A stretch of DNA of 64,000 nucleotides from Oligoflexus tunisiensis (GCF_001748245.1 NZ_BDFO01000001.1:5497778-5561777), one strand, 5' to 3'; counted from the stretch's first letter, positions 34,638-44,600 are shown. Numbers and translations are program-made. Notes: a model not told the origin generated them from the letters alone.

Positions 34638-35291
34638 CTAGGGTTCCGATCGGAGTTCCAGGCTGGAGATCACCACGTCGTAGTTTGATTGCGTGTCATC
34701 ACCATCAACGGCTAACCAAAGAGCCACCGCTGATGCAGGTTCCTTCAATTTATATTCATATTGAAAGGGTCCTGGCTGCGACACGTGCGCGATGAATTCC
34801 TCCCGGATAAGCTCGGATGCCGGATGAACCCGGACCGAGTTTACCTGAGCGGGATTCTGGGTGATATTAAAAAAATGCACGGCGTCCAACCCCATGCCCT
34901 GCGGCATCTTCTGATAAAGATTCTTCACCCAGGCTGGCGCCAGGAGCTTCTGCCAGCCGCTGAGCTGCCTGGATCCAGGGACGATCAGGCCCAGCCGCAA
35001 AGCATAGTCATCAGCGCCTTTTTCGCCCTGCCGACGGACATCAGCGAATTCAGGCAGACCTTGAAATGTGCCTGAAATCTTGAAGCTGGAAATTTTTCCG
35101 GGCTGGGGGGCCAAGGGATACATGAGGGGACTGGCGGATTTGCGAACCTTGATCCGAATGCCTTCGGGCGCAAAGCTCACGTCATTGACAGGAATTCTCG
35201 AGTAGGTCTCCAGCTCCCACTTGTCCTTGACCTGAGTGGGCAGGGCGATGACCGCCAGAAGCAGACTGGAGCGGGGCAGCAGCTTTTTCAT
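34638..35291 (-). CDS. Exported protein of unknown function
   Basis: The start has AGGGG five bases upstream. The N-terminus looks like a signal peptide (KKLLPRSSLLLAVIALP). The remaining 195 residues are beta-rich, with blocks such as GKISSFKISGTF, DDYALRLGLIVPG and VALWLAVDGDDTQ that would fit a jelly-roll or DUF3047-like fold, but I cannot name the family with confidence. It lies eight bp after the cytochrome gene and 29 bp before arsS, so it is part of that operon. Confidence 0.72.
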   Translation of the reverse strand: MKKLLPRSSLLLAVIALPTQVKDKWELETYSRIPVNDVSFAPEGIRIKVRKSASPLMYPLAPQPGKISSFKISGTFQGLPEFADVRRQGEKGADDYALRLGLIVPGSRQLSGWQKLLAPAWVKNLYQKMPQGMGLDAVHFFNITQNPAQVNSVRVHPASELIREEFIAHVSQPGPFQYEYKLKEPASAVALWLAVDGDDTQSNYDVVISSLELRSEP

Positions 35292-35299
35292 AAATCCCC

Positions 35300-36490
35300 T
35301 TAAAAATCAGCATAGAAATGGATGATACCCAGCGTATCGGTGGCGGTCCGAGCCAGAGTTTCTTTCCGCCGCCAGACTTCAAACTGCAACCAGGGAATGG
35401 GATGCAGGTCGATGAAGAGATTATCCCGCTTCCCCTTGAGGCCCATGGTATCCAGTTCCTCTTTGATGACACCCAATGTTAGGCCACGCAGCCCCTGATA
35501 GGCCAGCGTATATTCGCCAATGCTGGAGGATGGGTGCAGGTAGAGAGGCACGTCCGGGGCCATGCCGCCGATGGCCTGCACGTGGCGCCAGTTGCGTTCG
35601 CCATACAGTGTGAAATTCAGGAAGGTGGCGCCTCCGCCGAAGGCCGTCATATCAATTTTATGAAAATCCGAACGGGTGGACCAGCCGCTGCTGTTCACAT
35701 GCCAGCCGAAGCTGACGCCACGCATGCCGGCATGATAGCTGGTGCCCTTCTGCCGATAGGGAGCCTCCACATAAGGATCACCCATCATCCGGGAGACGCG
35801 AAAGAATGGAACGTTGGGGGTGCCCCCGATTTCATAGGCATCCGTGGTCGCGAACTGATCCAGACCCAGACGTTCGCGAATCCACAGCGTATGGTTCGGT
35901 CGCTTGAGTCCATACATGGGCGTCCCGCGATAGGCCCGGACATAAACATTGAGGGGCAGGTTATCGACCATCGCCGCATAGCGTTCGCGGAAGCGGCGGG
36001 ATCCCTCACGATCCACCCGAAAAATGGATTCGTCCATTCGGCCCATCATGACCGCGGAATAGCTCAGGCTCAGGTAACGGATCAAGGGCCGGACCCGCAC
36101 GGACGTCTCGAGCGACATCGGGAAGGTGACCCTTTCCCCTCCGGGCTTCACCCAGTTTAGGGTGCGGCCGTCAACATGCAAATCAAAGCGGCTCTCATCT
36201 TTCATCGGATCGATGGGCTTGTAGGGGCGATAGCTCGGCAGCTGGTCGATGGAATAATAATAGCCCCACTGATTGCGAGCCCCACCCCCGGTAGGGTCCG
36301 CGTGGCAGCCCTGACAATCCAAAGTGCAGCGCCGCTCGAAGTAGGGGCGCTGGGATCGCCCCGGGTTATGGCAGCCCCCACAGTTTTGGGCTTCGCGCAG
36401 AGCGAGCAGCGGAGTGGCCTCCATCCTGTGATAGGATGGAATGAGGCACAAAAACATGAGACCCAGCATGGTGATTCGAAACAGAGGCAT
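35300..36490 (-). CDS. Diheme c-type cytochrome with barrel-like C-terminus
   Basis: ATG at 36490 has AGGAAG six bases upstream and gives a signal peptide; the longer frame to 36529 is unlikely. Two heme c motifs, CGGCH and CQGCH, lie within the first 65 residues. The remaining 330 residues have no more CxxCH and read as alternating beta strands (RYLSLSYSAVMMG, LNFTLYGERNW, FEVWRRKETLA) with a terminal Phe, as in outer-membrane porins. This is a cytochrome-porin-like layout that could move electrons across the outer membrane. It is divergent from a tetraheme lipoprotein, 42 bp between starts. Confidence 0.83.
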   Translation of the reverse strand: MPLFRITMLGLMFLCLIPSYHRMEATPLLALREAQNCGGCHNPGRSQRPYFERRCTLDCQGCHADPTGGGARNQWGYYYSIDQLPSYRPYKPIDPMKDESRFDLHVDGRTLNWVKPGGERVTFPMSLETSVRVRPLIRYLSLSYSAVMMGRMDESIFRVDREGSRRFRERYAAMVDNLPLNVYVRAYRGTPMYGLKRPNHTLWIRERLGLDQFATTDAYEIGGTPNVPFFRVSRMMGDPYVEAPYRQKGTSYHAGMRGVSFGWHVNSSGWSTRSDFHKIDMTAFGGGATFLNFTLYGERNWRHVQAIGGMAPDVPLYLHPSSSIGEYTLAYQGLRGLTLGVIKEELDTMGLKGKRDNLFIDLHPIPWLQFEVWRRKETLARTATDTLGIIHFYADF

Positions 36491-36532
36491 GTTAAACTTC
36501 CTGCAGAATGAGTTGACGAGAGGGCTCACTCC

Positions 36533-36958
36533 TTGAAATATGGCCGGATCATAATTTCAGTTTGGTTTTGCCTCATTTTCGCATCCTGCAGCATTCAGGA
36601 CAAGGGAATCCGCAAGATTCGCGGTCATCCCGTTGACCAGCAAGGGATCGCGCACGGCATGTCCGCGCTCCGGGCCGAACGGTATTGCCAGCACTGTCAC
36701 GGACCGAACCTCCTGGGCGGCCTGAACGGCGAACCCTCGTGCTATCAGTGTCACGGGCAACGCTGGATCGCCTATGAGCCGGAACTGGTGCTGGCGCCCG
36801 CGACCCATACCGTGGATCGTGAAGGCTTTCTGCATCACGAATCGATCGACCAGGTCCCGACCACCTGCACCGAGTGCCACGGCACGGACCTGCTAGGCGT
36901 TAGCGATAATGGCCCACCGAGCTGCGTTCTATGCCATGATGAGCTCTGGATTCCCTGA
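36533..36958 (+). CDS. Tetraheme cytochrome lipoprotein with internal duplication
   Basis: The only useful start is TTG at 36533, with GAGAGGG upstream. The signal peptide ends in FASC (Cys19, Phe at -3 is unusual but tolerated). Four heme motifs occur at 52-56 (CQHCH), 70-74 (CYQCH), 112-116 (CTECH) and 131-135 (CVLCH). The two halves align: CHGPNLLGGLNGEPSC with CHGTDLLGVSDNGPPSC, so the protein arose by duplication of a diheme unit. It is probably a lipid-anchored periplasmic or surface electron carrier paired with the divergent cytochrome-barrel gene. Confidence 0.88.
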   Translation: MKYGRIIISVWFCLIFASCSIQDKGIRKIRGHPVDQQGIAHGMSALRAERYCQHCHGPNLLGGLNGEPSCYQCHGQRWIAYEPELVLAPATHTVDREGFLHHESIDQVPTTCTECHGTDLLGVSDNGPPSCVLCHDELWIP

Positions 36959-37001
36959 AGGCTTTCCCAAAACCCGCAGTCATGCTAAGCAGAGTGTGTT
37001 C

Positions 37002-37129
37002 GCCAGGGACTGTCGTATCAATAAAAAGACAAGGCGGGAGGAAGGCGAGCAGCGGAGTTGGCTTCAGGCCAATGAGCAGCGCAGCCGACCGAGCAACGCA
37101 GTATCTTTATTGATACGACAGTCCCTGGC
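37002..37129. repeat. MITE-like element with perfect 24-bp terminal inverted repeats
   Basis: GCCAGGGACTGTCGTATC... at 37002-37025 is repeated exactly in inverted orientation at 37106-37129. The 80-bp core is also loosely palindromic around TTGGC/GCCAA at its centre (about 37059-37075), so the element can fold into one long imperfect hairpin. It has no coding capacity. The ends carry CAGGGAC, and no clear target-site duplication is visible. It sits 12 bp before the first possible selD start, so it could affect that gene's expression or carry its promoter. Confidence 0.75.
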
Positions 37130-37162
37130 CAAATCATATGCATGACGGGTGCTTCAGGTCCA

Positions 37163-39265
37163 ATGTTGAAGAAACGACTTTTACTGCTCGGCGGCGGCCA
37201 CTCCCACGCTCTTTTCATCAAAATGTGGAGCATGAATCCTCTGCCTGATGTGGAAGTGGTTCTGGTGTCCCCACAGAGCCTGACAGCCTATTCCGGAATG
37301 CTTCCCGGTTACCTGGCGGGGCACTATTCCCATGAAGAGATGCATATCGATCTGGTCCGGCTCTGCGCAGCCGCCCGGGTCCGCTTTATTCAGGACGCCG
37401 CAACCCATATCGATGTGAAAAATAAGAAAATCACACTGGCCCATCGCCCCGCCCTGCCCTGGGACGTTCTTTCCATCAACATCGGCAGTGAGCCTGAGAA
37501 AGAGGAGATTGGGGTCGGCGTGAAGCCCATGCACGATTTCCTGCAGAAGGAACATCGACTGCGGGAAGCGCAAAGCATAGCCATTATCGGTGGCGGCGCC
37601 GGCGGTGTGGAAGTCGCCTTGGCCCTTCAGAGTCGTTTTGCAGCGGAAAAAAAAATCACCTTGATTCAACGCGATGCGGAACTCGTGCCGCAAGCTCCTG
37701 CGGGTCTGCGAAAAAAACTCGCGCGCCTGTGTCGGGATCGTGGCATTGAACTTCACCTGGGTGAACCGCACGCCACCCGCATCGCAGCAGCCAGCGACCT
37801 CGTCCTGTGGACAACCGCAGCCCAGGGTCCTCGCCTTCTTCGTGAATCCGGCCTTCCTGTCGATAAACGTGGCTTTCTTCTGACGGATGAAACCCTCCTG
37901 TGCCAGGGACAGGATCGCATCTTTGCGGTGGGCGACTGTGCTGTTATTGAGAAGCAGCCGAGACCCCGATCAGGAGTCTATGCGGTACGCCTGGCCCGTC
38001 CTCTCCTTGAAAATATCAGGCGGATCTTCAGGGCCCAGCCTTTGCTCAAGGCCCGTCTGCAAAAGAATCATCTGGCTCTGATCACCACCGGACGGAAGGA
38101 AGCGATCGCGATGCGCGGTTCCCTTTATTGGGGGGCTTCCTGGGTTTGGCCTTTGAAAAACCGGATCGATCGAACTTTCATGAAAAAATTTGAAAACCTG
38201 GCGCCACCCATGATGATCGCTGCCCGTGAAGATTCCATGCGTTGCCTGGGCTGCGGTGCGAAAGTGGAAGGCGGCACCCTCAAATCAGCCCTCAGGCTCG
38301 TGGCCCGGACGTATCCCAAAGTTTTTCAGGACGCCGCGTCCCACCAATCCATGGGCATGAGCGAGGATGTGGCCCTGGTCGCGATGCAGGGCTGGGTCAT
38401 GCAGTCGCTCGATTACTTCCCGGCCTTTATTGATGATCCCTTCCTCCTGGGACAGATGGCCTGCCTCCACGCCTCGGGTGACCTGCTCGCCAAAGGCGGC
38501 CTTCCTCAGACCTGCATGACGCTCGCGGTGCTTCCGCATAAGGCCGCTCCGTTGGTGCAGGATGATCTCTATCAACTGCTCTGTGGCGTGGCGTCCATTT
38601 TGGAAACGATGAACGCGACGATGCTGGGGGGACACACGGCGGAAGGTCAGCAGTTGGCGATCGGCCTGCACCTGCAGGCCCAAAAACCTGCGGACGCAAA
38701 CTGGCGTCCGAAAGCCGGTCTGAAGCCCGGTGATGCTTTGGTTCTGACGAAAGCCTTGGGGACGGGCCTGGTGCTGGCGGGGCTCATGCATCAGCGCACC
38801 CGCGGTCTCTGGATGGATCGCTGTCTGCGTTCGATGCTGCGGAATCATGCGGATATTCTCTCGCTGATCACGCAGGACTGCGTTCACGGCGTTACGGATG
38901 TGACGGGATTCGGATTGCTCGGTCACCTGGCGGAAATGGCTCACGCCAGTCAGGTTCCGGTGGAATTGCTTGGCGATCACATCCCGCAGCTGGATGGCGT
39001 TGGCCCTCTGATCGAAGCAGGAATCAGCAGTACGCTGGCGCTCGGCAATCAGAGTTATGCGGAAAGCCTCTGTGAGATTTCCGACGCGGGATCGGCCTCC
39101 TGGCCTCTGCTCTGCGATCCGCAAACGTCGGGAGCGTTTCTTTTAAGCATCGCCGCATCCGAAGCGGAGGCCTGGGTGGCTGCCGCGCGTCTGGCAGGAT
39201 TTCCGGACTGTTCCATCATCGGATCGGTGCAAAAATCAGGAAATCCCGCCATTCACGTGTGCTAG
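37163..39265 (+). CDS. selD: Selenide, water dikinase fused to NAD(P)/FAD oxidoreductase
   Basis: Residues 1 to about 355 are an NADH-dehydrogenase-like flavoprotein (LLLLGGGHSHALF at the N-terminus, IIGGGAGGVEVALAL, FAVGDCAVI). From about 365 on it is SelD, with the active-site loop RCLGCGAK and the phosphate-binding GGHTAEGQQ and CDPQTSGAFLLS motifs. SelD makes selenophosphate from selenide and ATP for selenocysteine or selenouridine; this fused form is known from cyanobacteria and others. Start 37163 gives the natural N-terminus; ATG at 37142 is an in-frame alternative. It is convergent with arsM and shares the CTAG palindrome of both stops. No other selenium gene (selA, selB, selU) is in the window. 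Confidence 0.93.
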   Translation: MLKKRLLLLGGGHSHALFIKMWSMNPLPDVEVVLVSPQSLTAYSGMLPGYLAGHYSHEEMHIDLVRLCAAARVRFIQDAATHIDVKNKKITLAHRPALPWDVLSINIGSEPEKEEIGVGVKPMHDFLQKEHRLREAQSIAIIGGGAGGVEVALALQSRFAAEKKITLIQRDAELVPQAPAGLRKKLARLCRDRGIELHLGEPHATRIAAASDLVLWTTAAQGPRLLRESGLPVDKRGFLLTDETLLCQGQDRIFAVGDCAVIEKQPRPRSGVYAVRLARPLLENIRRIFRAQPLLKARLQKNHLALITTGRKEAIAMRGSLYWGASWVWPLKNRIDRTFMKKFENLAPPMMIAAREDSMRCLGCGAKVEGGTLKSALRLVARTYPKVFQDAASHQSMGMSEDVALVAMQGWVMQSLDYFPAFIDDPFLLGQMACLHASGDLLAKGGLPQTCMTLAVLPHKAAPLVQDDLYQLLCGVASILETMNATMLGGHTAEGQQLAIGLHLQAQKPADANWRPKAGLKPGDALVLTKALGTGLVLAGLMHQRTRGLWMDRCLRSMLRNHADILSLITQDCVHGVTDVTGFGLLGHLAEMAHASQVPVELLGDHIPQLDGVGPLIEAGISSTLALGNQSYAESLCEISDAGSASWPLLCDPQTSGAFLLSIAASEAEAWVAAARLAGFPDCSIIGSVQKSGNPAIHVC

Positions 39266-40302
39266 CAGCAGGCGCCGGCGTTCGATCCACTCGCCTGGGC
39301 TGCCGTCTGAGGCCCGCAGTCGAACAAACCAAAATGCGTGGAGGTATCGCCTTCCACGCGGAAATGCTGTCGATAACGGGTGTCCTGCAGCATCGATGCT
39401 GTATTGGAGCAGACCGTCATCGGCTTGCCGGTTTCAAAAATATGATGGTCGTCGAGAGCAAAGGTATGCGGCGCATGTTCGATGGTGCCCTTGTACCAGG
39501 CGACCTGACCGTAATCTTCACAGCGATCTTCCAGCGGCAGTTTAAACGAACGGGTGGTGATACTGAAAAAGCGCGCATTGCCGATGCGCTGCCGCAATTC
39601 CGGATCGGTCACCATGATTTCGGAACGGCTGACCGTGCGCGAATCCAGGCAGTTTTGTTTCGCGAGGATGCGGCGGAAGTCCTCAAAATAAAGAGCCCCG
39701 CCGAGACATTCACCCAGCAGGATCGGGTCGGAACGCAAACGATCCGGCAGACGTCGATCCGCATAGACATCCGAAAAATAAAGTTCGCCGCCGGGTTTCA
39801 GAACCCGGAAGATTTCGGCGAAGACCCGCTCCTTGTCGGGCGACAGGTTGATCACACAGTTGGAAACAACCAGATCCACGCTGTTATCCGCAATATCAAG
39901 GCCCGTGAGATCTTCAATAAAACCCTGCCGGAAGCTGATATTCGATTCCTTCAGTTGAAAAATGTTCCGGTGATAGTCCTGATACTTCCGAGCCGTCGCG
40001 AGCTGCTCGTCGGTCATGTCCACACCGATCACTTTGCCCTTCGGCCCCACCAGACTGGATAACAGATAGCAATCCCGCCCCGTGCCACAGCCGAGGTCGA
40101 GAACGGTCAAACCCTCAAGACAGGAGGGAATGGGCACGCCGCATCCATAGAATTTGGCACGCACTTCGTCGTGAATCTGCGCGACCAGCCGACTGAGATG
40201 GGGAGCCAGCGATTCCGCGGAACAACAGGCTGTGGTTTTCAGATCATTTTTCGAGGCAAGTACTTTGCCATAGTAGTCTTTAATGAGGTCCAGTTGTGTC
40301 AT
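39262..40302 (-). CDS. arsM: Arsenite methyltransferase ArsM
   Basis: The 346-residue protein has the ArsM pattern: N-terminal YYGKVL...TTACC, the SAM motif VLDLGCGTGRDCYLL, and the middle FYGCGVPIPSC and ISNCVINL-type (VVSNCVINLSPDKE) segment with the conserved cysteines. It ends in a Cys-Cys pair before a TAG stop. ArsM methylates As(III) to methyl and dimethyl arsenicals, the substrate of ArsS. AAAGGA six bases before ATG at 40302 selects this start among several in-frame Met codons. It closes the arsenosugar region and is divergent from the RND operon. Confidence 0.92.
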   Translation of the reverse strand: MTQLDLIKDYYGKVLASKNDLKTTACCSAESLAPHLSRLVAQIHDEVRAKFYGCGVPIPSCLEGLTVLDLGCGTGRDCYLLSSLVGPKGKVIGVDMTDEQLATARKYQDYHRNIFQLKESNISFRQGFIEDLTGLDIADNSVDLVVSNCVINLSPDKERVFAEIFRVLKPGGELYFSDVYADRRLPDRLRSDPILLGECLGGALYFEDFRRILAKQNCLDSRTVSRSEIMVTDPELRQRIGNARFFSITTRSFKLPLEDRCEDYGQVAWYKGTIEHAPHTFALDDHHIFETGKPMTVCSNTASMLQDTRYRQHFRVEGDTSTHFGLFDCGPQTAAQASGSNAGACC

Positions 40303-40466
40303 GGTCATTCCTTTGCTCCCCCGTGACAGATCCATGTTTGCACCCATATTACGGATTCCTTGAAAGAACATCAAACGCACTCCTGTGATTCCATGATATT
40401 TCTACAGGTCGTAGGCTTTGATCCGTACATGGATTCCTTCGCAATCCTTGCTATAAGAGGCATCAC

Positions 40467-41657
40467 ATGTTGAGACAACTGCAGATCATCCTGGCAGCGG
40501 CCTTCCTGGGAGCCGGTATTTTTATCCAGAATGCATGTAAGGAAAAAGCAGCAGAAGCACCTCCCCCCGCCAAACCTGAAGTTGTTATCGCGATCGCGGA
40601 GCGTTCTTCAGAACCCATTACGACAGAGCTGCCAGGACGCCTGGAAGCTTTCCGCCAGGCCGAGGTCAGAGCCAGGGTTGCCGGCATCATCACGGCCAGG
40701 CTTTATCAGGAAGGTCAGCAGGTAAAAAAAGGAACGCGTTTGTTTCGCATCGATCCCGCTCCACTCAGAGCCGCTTATAATATGGCGACCGGACAGCTGG
40801 AAAGCGCCAAAGCCAATCACGCGGCGGCGGCGGATAAACTGAATCGCTACAAGGAACTCCGGGCCGATAAAGCAGTCAGCGAAATGGAATATACAGCCGC
40901 AGTGGCAGAAGAGGCCCAGGCGCGAGCTGCTGTCGTATCGGCTGAAGCCTCTCAGGAAAGTGCCAGGCTGCAGCTTTCCTATGCCAACGTCACCGCACCC
41001 ATCGATGGCCGGGCCCGCCGCGCCATGGTCACGGAAGGCGCCCTGGTCGGGCTGGATACTCCCACACCCTTGACCATCGTGGAGCAAATTGATCCGATAT
41101 ATGTAAACTTCGCCCAGCCAGCCGCCGACGTCCTGGACATGCGGCGCGGCATCGAAACGGGACAACTGGAACGCATTCCCCAATCTGAAGTCACAGTTCA
41201 TATCATCCTGCCTGATGGCACGGAATACGATCAACCGGGCCAACTTCTTTTTAGCGACCTGGCCGTTGATCCCAACACCGATACGGTGACCATGCGGGCT
41301 GTCTTTCCCAATCCCAAAGAGGAATTGCTCCCGGGCACCTTTGTGAGCGTAAGAATGGTGAGAGCGGTGAACAAAGCCACCGTCCTTGTGCCTCGTGATG
41401 CTCTGATTCGCGGGCTGAACTCAGCGACCGTCATGGTGGTCAACGGGCAGGATAAGGTCGAGGCCTTGACCGTGAAGGCTGACACGATCAAAGGCCCGAA
41501 CTGGCTCGTGACCCAAGGGTTGAAGGGTGGAGAACGCATCATCTTAACCAATCCGTCCAGGATGGTCGCCGGCACGGAGGTCAAACCCATCCCCATGTCG
41601 GCCCCGGTGGCAAGAGATCAACCGGCAACGACTCCCTCTTCAACCATTAAAAGATGA
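40467..41657 (+). CDS. RND efflux periplasmic adaptor (AcrA/MexA family)
   Basis: This is a membrane-fusion protein of 396 residues: signal sequence with a possible but non-classical lipobox (QNAC), lipoyl-type strands EVRARVAGIITARLYQEGQ and YANVTAPIDGRARRAMV flanking a coiled-coil hairpin (about 95-165), and a C-terminal beta-barrel domain. It links the inner-membrane pump with the outer-membrane channel. An AAGAGG ribosome site stands six bases upstream. It is the first gene of an adaptor-pump-channel operon, followed seven bases later by the pump. Confidence 0.93.
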   Translation: MLRQLQIILAAAFLGAGIFIQNACKEKAAEAPPPAKPEVVIAIAERSSEPITTELPGRLEAFRQAEVRARVAGIITARLYQEGQQVKKGTRLFRIDPAPLRAAYNMATGQLESAKANHAAAADKLNRYKELRADKAVSEMEYTAAVAEEAQARAAVVSAEASQESARLQLSYANVTAPIDGRARRAMVTEGALVGLDTPTPLTIVEQIDPIYVNFAQPAADVLDMRRGIETGQLERIPQSEVTVHIILPDGTEYDQPGQLLFSDLAVDPNTDTVTMRAVFPNPKEELLPGTFVSVRMVRAVNKATVLVPRDALIRGLNSATVMVVNGQDKVEALTVKADTIKGPNWLVTQGLKGGERIILTNPSRMVAGTEVKPIPMSAPVARDQPATTPSSTIKR

Positions 41658-41664
41658 GAAAAAT

Positions 41665-44600
41665 ATGGCTCGTTTTTTTATCGATCGCCCTATTTTTGCC
41701 TGGGTCATAGCTCTTGGCATCATGCTCGCCGGAATCCTGTCTCTGCGTCTCTTACCCATCGAGCAGTATCCGGATATTGCCCCGCCTGTCGTCCAGATTA
41801 CGGCGATCTATCCAGGCGCTTCCGCGCAAACGGTCGAGGAAGCTGTAACGGCCATCGTCGAGCGGGAAATGAGCGGCGCGCCCGGGCTTATGTATACGAG
41901 CGCCAACAGCAGCTCGGGCATGGCCTCCATCACGGTCAGTTTCGAACAGGGGACCGACCCGGATCTCGCAGCCGTGGAAGTCCAGAATCGCCTCAAGACG
42001 GTGGAACCGCGTTTGCCTGAAGTCGTCCGACGCAATGGTGTGATGGTGGAAAAGGCCGCGGAAAGCATTTCGATGATCGTTACGCTTTCGTCAGAAGATG
42101 GCAGCTGGGATGAAGTCGAACTCGGTGAACTCGCTTCCGCCACCCTTCTGCAAACGCTTCGACGCATTGAGGGTGTGGGAAAGGTTCAGCAGTTCGGCAC
42201 AGAAAGCGCCATGCGTATCTGGCCCGATCCTGCCAGGCTCGCCGCCATGAACATTACGGCCACGGATCTGATCGCCACGCTGCGCAACTATAATGCGCGC
42301 GTGACCGTAGGTGCCATCGGTGCGGAAGGTGTGCCTGAATCCGCACCCATCAGTGCCAATATCATGTCGGAGTCTCATCTCAATACACCCGAACAATTTG
42401 GTGATATTGCCCTGCGGACTCAAGCGGACGGTTCAGCCGTTCGCATCAGGGACGTGGCCCGTGTCGAACTCGGTGGCAGTGAGTATGGGACAAGGTCGCG
42501 GCTCAATGGACTTCCTGCGTCAGGTCTGGCCATCCGCCTTGCACCTGGATCCAATGCCGTGGAATCGGCTGATGCCGTCCGGGCCGCGATGAATGAACTG
42601 TCGAAGCAGTTTCCCAGTGGCGTCCGCTACGATATACCCTTTGAAACTTCGGAGTTTGTCAAAATATCGATCAAAGGAGTGATTGTCACACTGCTCGAGG
42701 CCATCCTCCTGGTCTTCCTCGTCATGTATCTCTTTATGCAAAATTTCCGTGCGACCCTCATACCGACCCTGGTCGTGCCTGTGGCTTTGCTTGGAACCAT
42801 GGCGGTCCTGCTGGCGCTGGGCTACACCATCAATGTCCTCGCGATGTTCGGGATGGTGCTGGCCATCGGTATTCTGGTGGATGACGCGATCGTTGTGGTG
42901 GAAAACGTCGAACGCCTGATGCAGGAGGAAGGACTCCCACCTTATGAGGCCACTGTCAAAGCCATGCAGCAGATCAGCGGCGCGATTATTGGAATTACGG
43001 TTGTGCTGGTTTCCGTGTTTCTTCCGATGGCCTTTTTCAGTGGAGCGGTCGGCAACATTTATCGGCAATTCTCGGTAACACTGGCCGTTTCCATCAGTTT
43101 CTCGGCTTTTCTGGCCCTTTCGCTGACACCGGCTTTGGCCGCCACCCTGCTCAAACCCATACCCAAGGAACACCATGAACGGAAAGGGTTCTTCGGCTGG
43201 TTCAATAAAATGTTCAGTCGCGCAACGCAGCGGTACACGGCGTCGGTTCATCGAATTGTCAGAAGACCTTTGCGTTGGGTCATCCTTTATCTGTCCCTTA
43301 CGGCTGTCATGGCCTTCCTCTTTTTGCGCCTGCCAGGCTCTTTTATTCCTGAAGAGGACAAGGGCAGTTTCATGATCATGGTCTCCAAACCACAGGGAAC
43401 CCCACTGGCGGAAACCATGAAAAGTCTGGGTGAAGTCCAGCGTCACCTTCTTGCCAATGAACCGGTTCGCTATGTTTATGCGATTGGCGGTTTCAGCTTT
43501 TTTGGGTCCGGGCCCAGCTCCGGGATGATGTTTGCCAACCTCAAAAACTGGGACGACAGGAACGATAGCAAGGATTCCGTCCAGGCGATTGTGGGGCGGG
43601 TCGCCGCGACCTTTGCAGGCCGTAGTGATATGACCGTCCTGGCTCTCAACACACCCTCCCTGCCTGGACTTGGGACATCCACAGGTTTTGATCTCCGGCT
43701 TCAGGATCGAGCGGGTATCGGCTATCAAAAATTTACGGCGGCACGCGATCAGCTGCTGAATGCAGCGCGCCAGGACCCTGCGATCGGCAGCGCTTATTTT
43801 GCAGGTGTCGCGGACACGCCGCAGCTGGAATTGGAAATCGATCGGGAAAAGGCTGAATCCATGGGAGTGGCCATCGGTGATATCAATACAACTCTCGCCG
43901 TTATGTTTGGTTCGGATTATATTGGCGACTTCATGATGAACAACCAAGTGCGGAAGATCATCGTCCAGGCCGAGGGACGCAATCGCCTGGAAACGGAAGA
44001 CGTGGGCCGGCTCTATGTCCGCAACAGGGAAGGCACCATGGTTCCGCTGTCAGCCTTTACGCAGCTGCGTTGGACCGTAGGCCCCCCGCAACTTGCGCGG
44101 TTCAATGGTTTTCCCTCGCTCGCCATCAACGGCACGGCGCCTCCTGGCGGCAGCAGTGGTGATGCCATGGAGAGCATGGAAAGACTGGTGGCTCAACTGC
44201 CCGCTGGCCTCGGCCTGGAATGGGCGGGACAATCGGCTGAGGAGCGCGAGTCAGGCAACCAGGCCCCCATGCTCTATGCTCTTTCCCTGTTGATCGTCTT
44301 CCTGGCTCTGGCGGCGCTTTATGAAAGCTGGGCAATTCCGGCAGCCGTTATTCTTGTGGTGCCTCTGGGTGTCCTGGGCGCGGTCCTGGGCGTGACTCTC
44401 AGGGGGATGCCGAATGACGTTTACTTTCGAGTCGGTTTGATTGCAACGATTGGCCTCTCCGCAAAGAACGCCATTCTTATCATTGAAGTGGCCAAAGACC
44501 TCCATGCCGAGGGCCGAAGCCTGATCGATGCCACCCTGGAAGCCGCCCGTCTCAGGCTCCGACCCATTCTCATGACATCACTCGCCTTCGGTTTTGGTGT

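Noticed and set aside
33238..40302. Possible selenocysteine (in-frame TGA) in the arsenosugar genes
   Set aside because: arsS ends in TAA, arsM in TAG, and the AhpD-like protein has ordinary Cys codons in its CPYC motif, so no TGA readthrough is needed.
42520..43947. 475-codon open frame on the minus strand
   Set aside because: It lies wholly inside the AcrB-type pump gene, antisense to it, and its translation is a His/Asp/Gln-rich low-complexity product with no fold or ribosome site.
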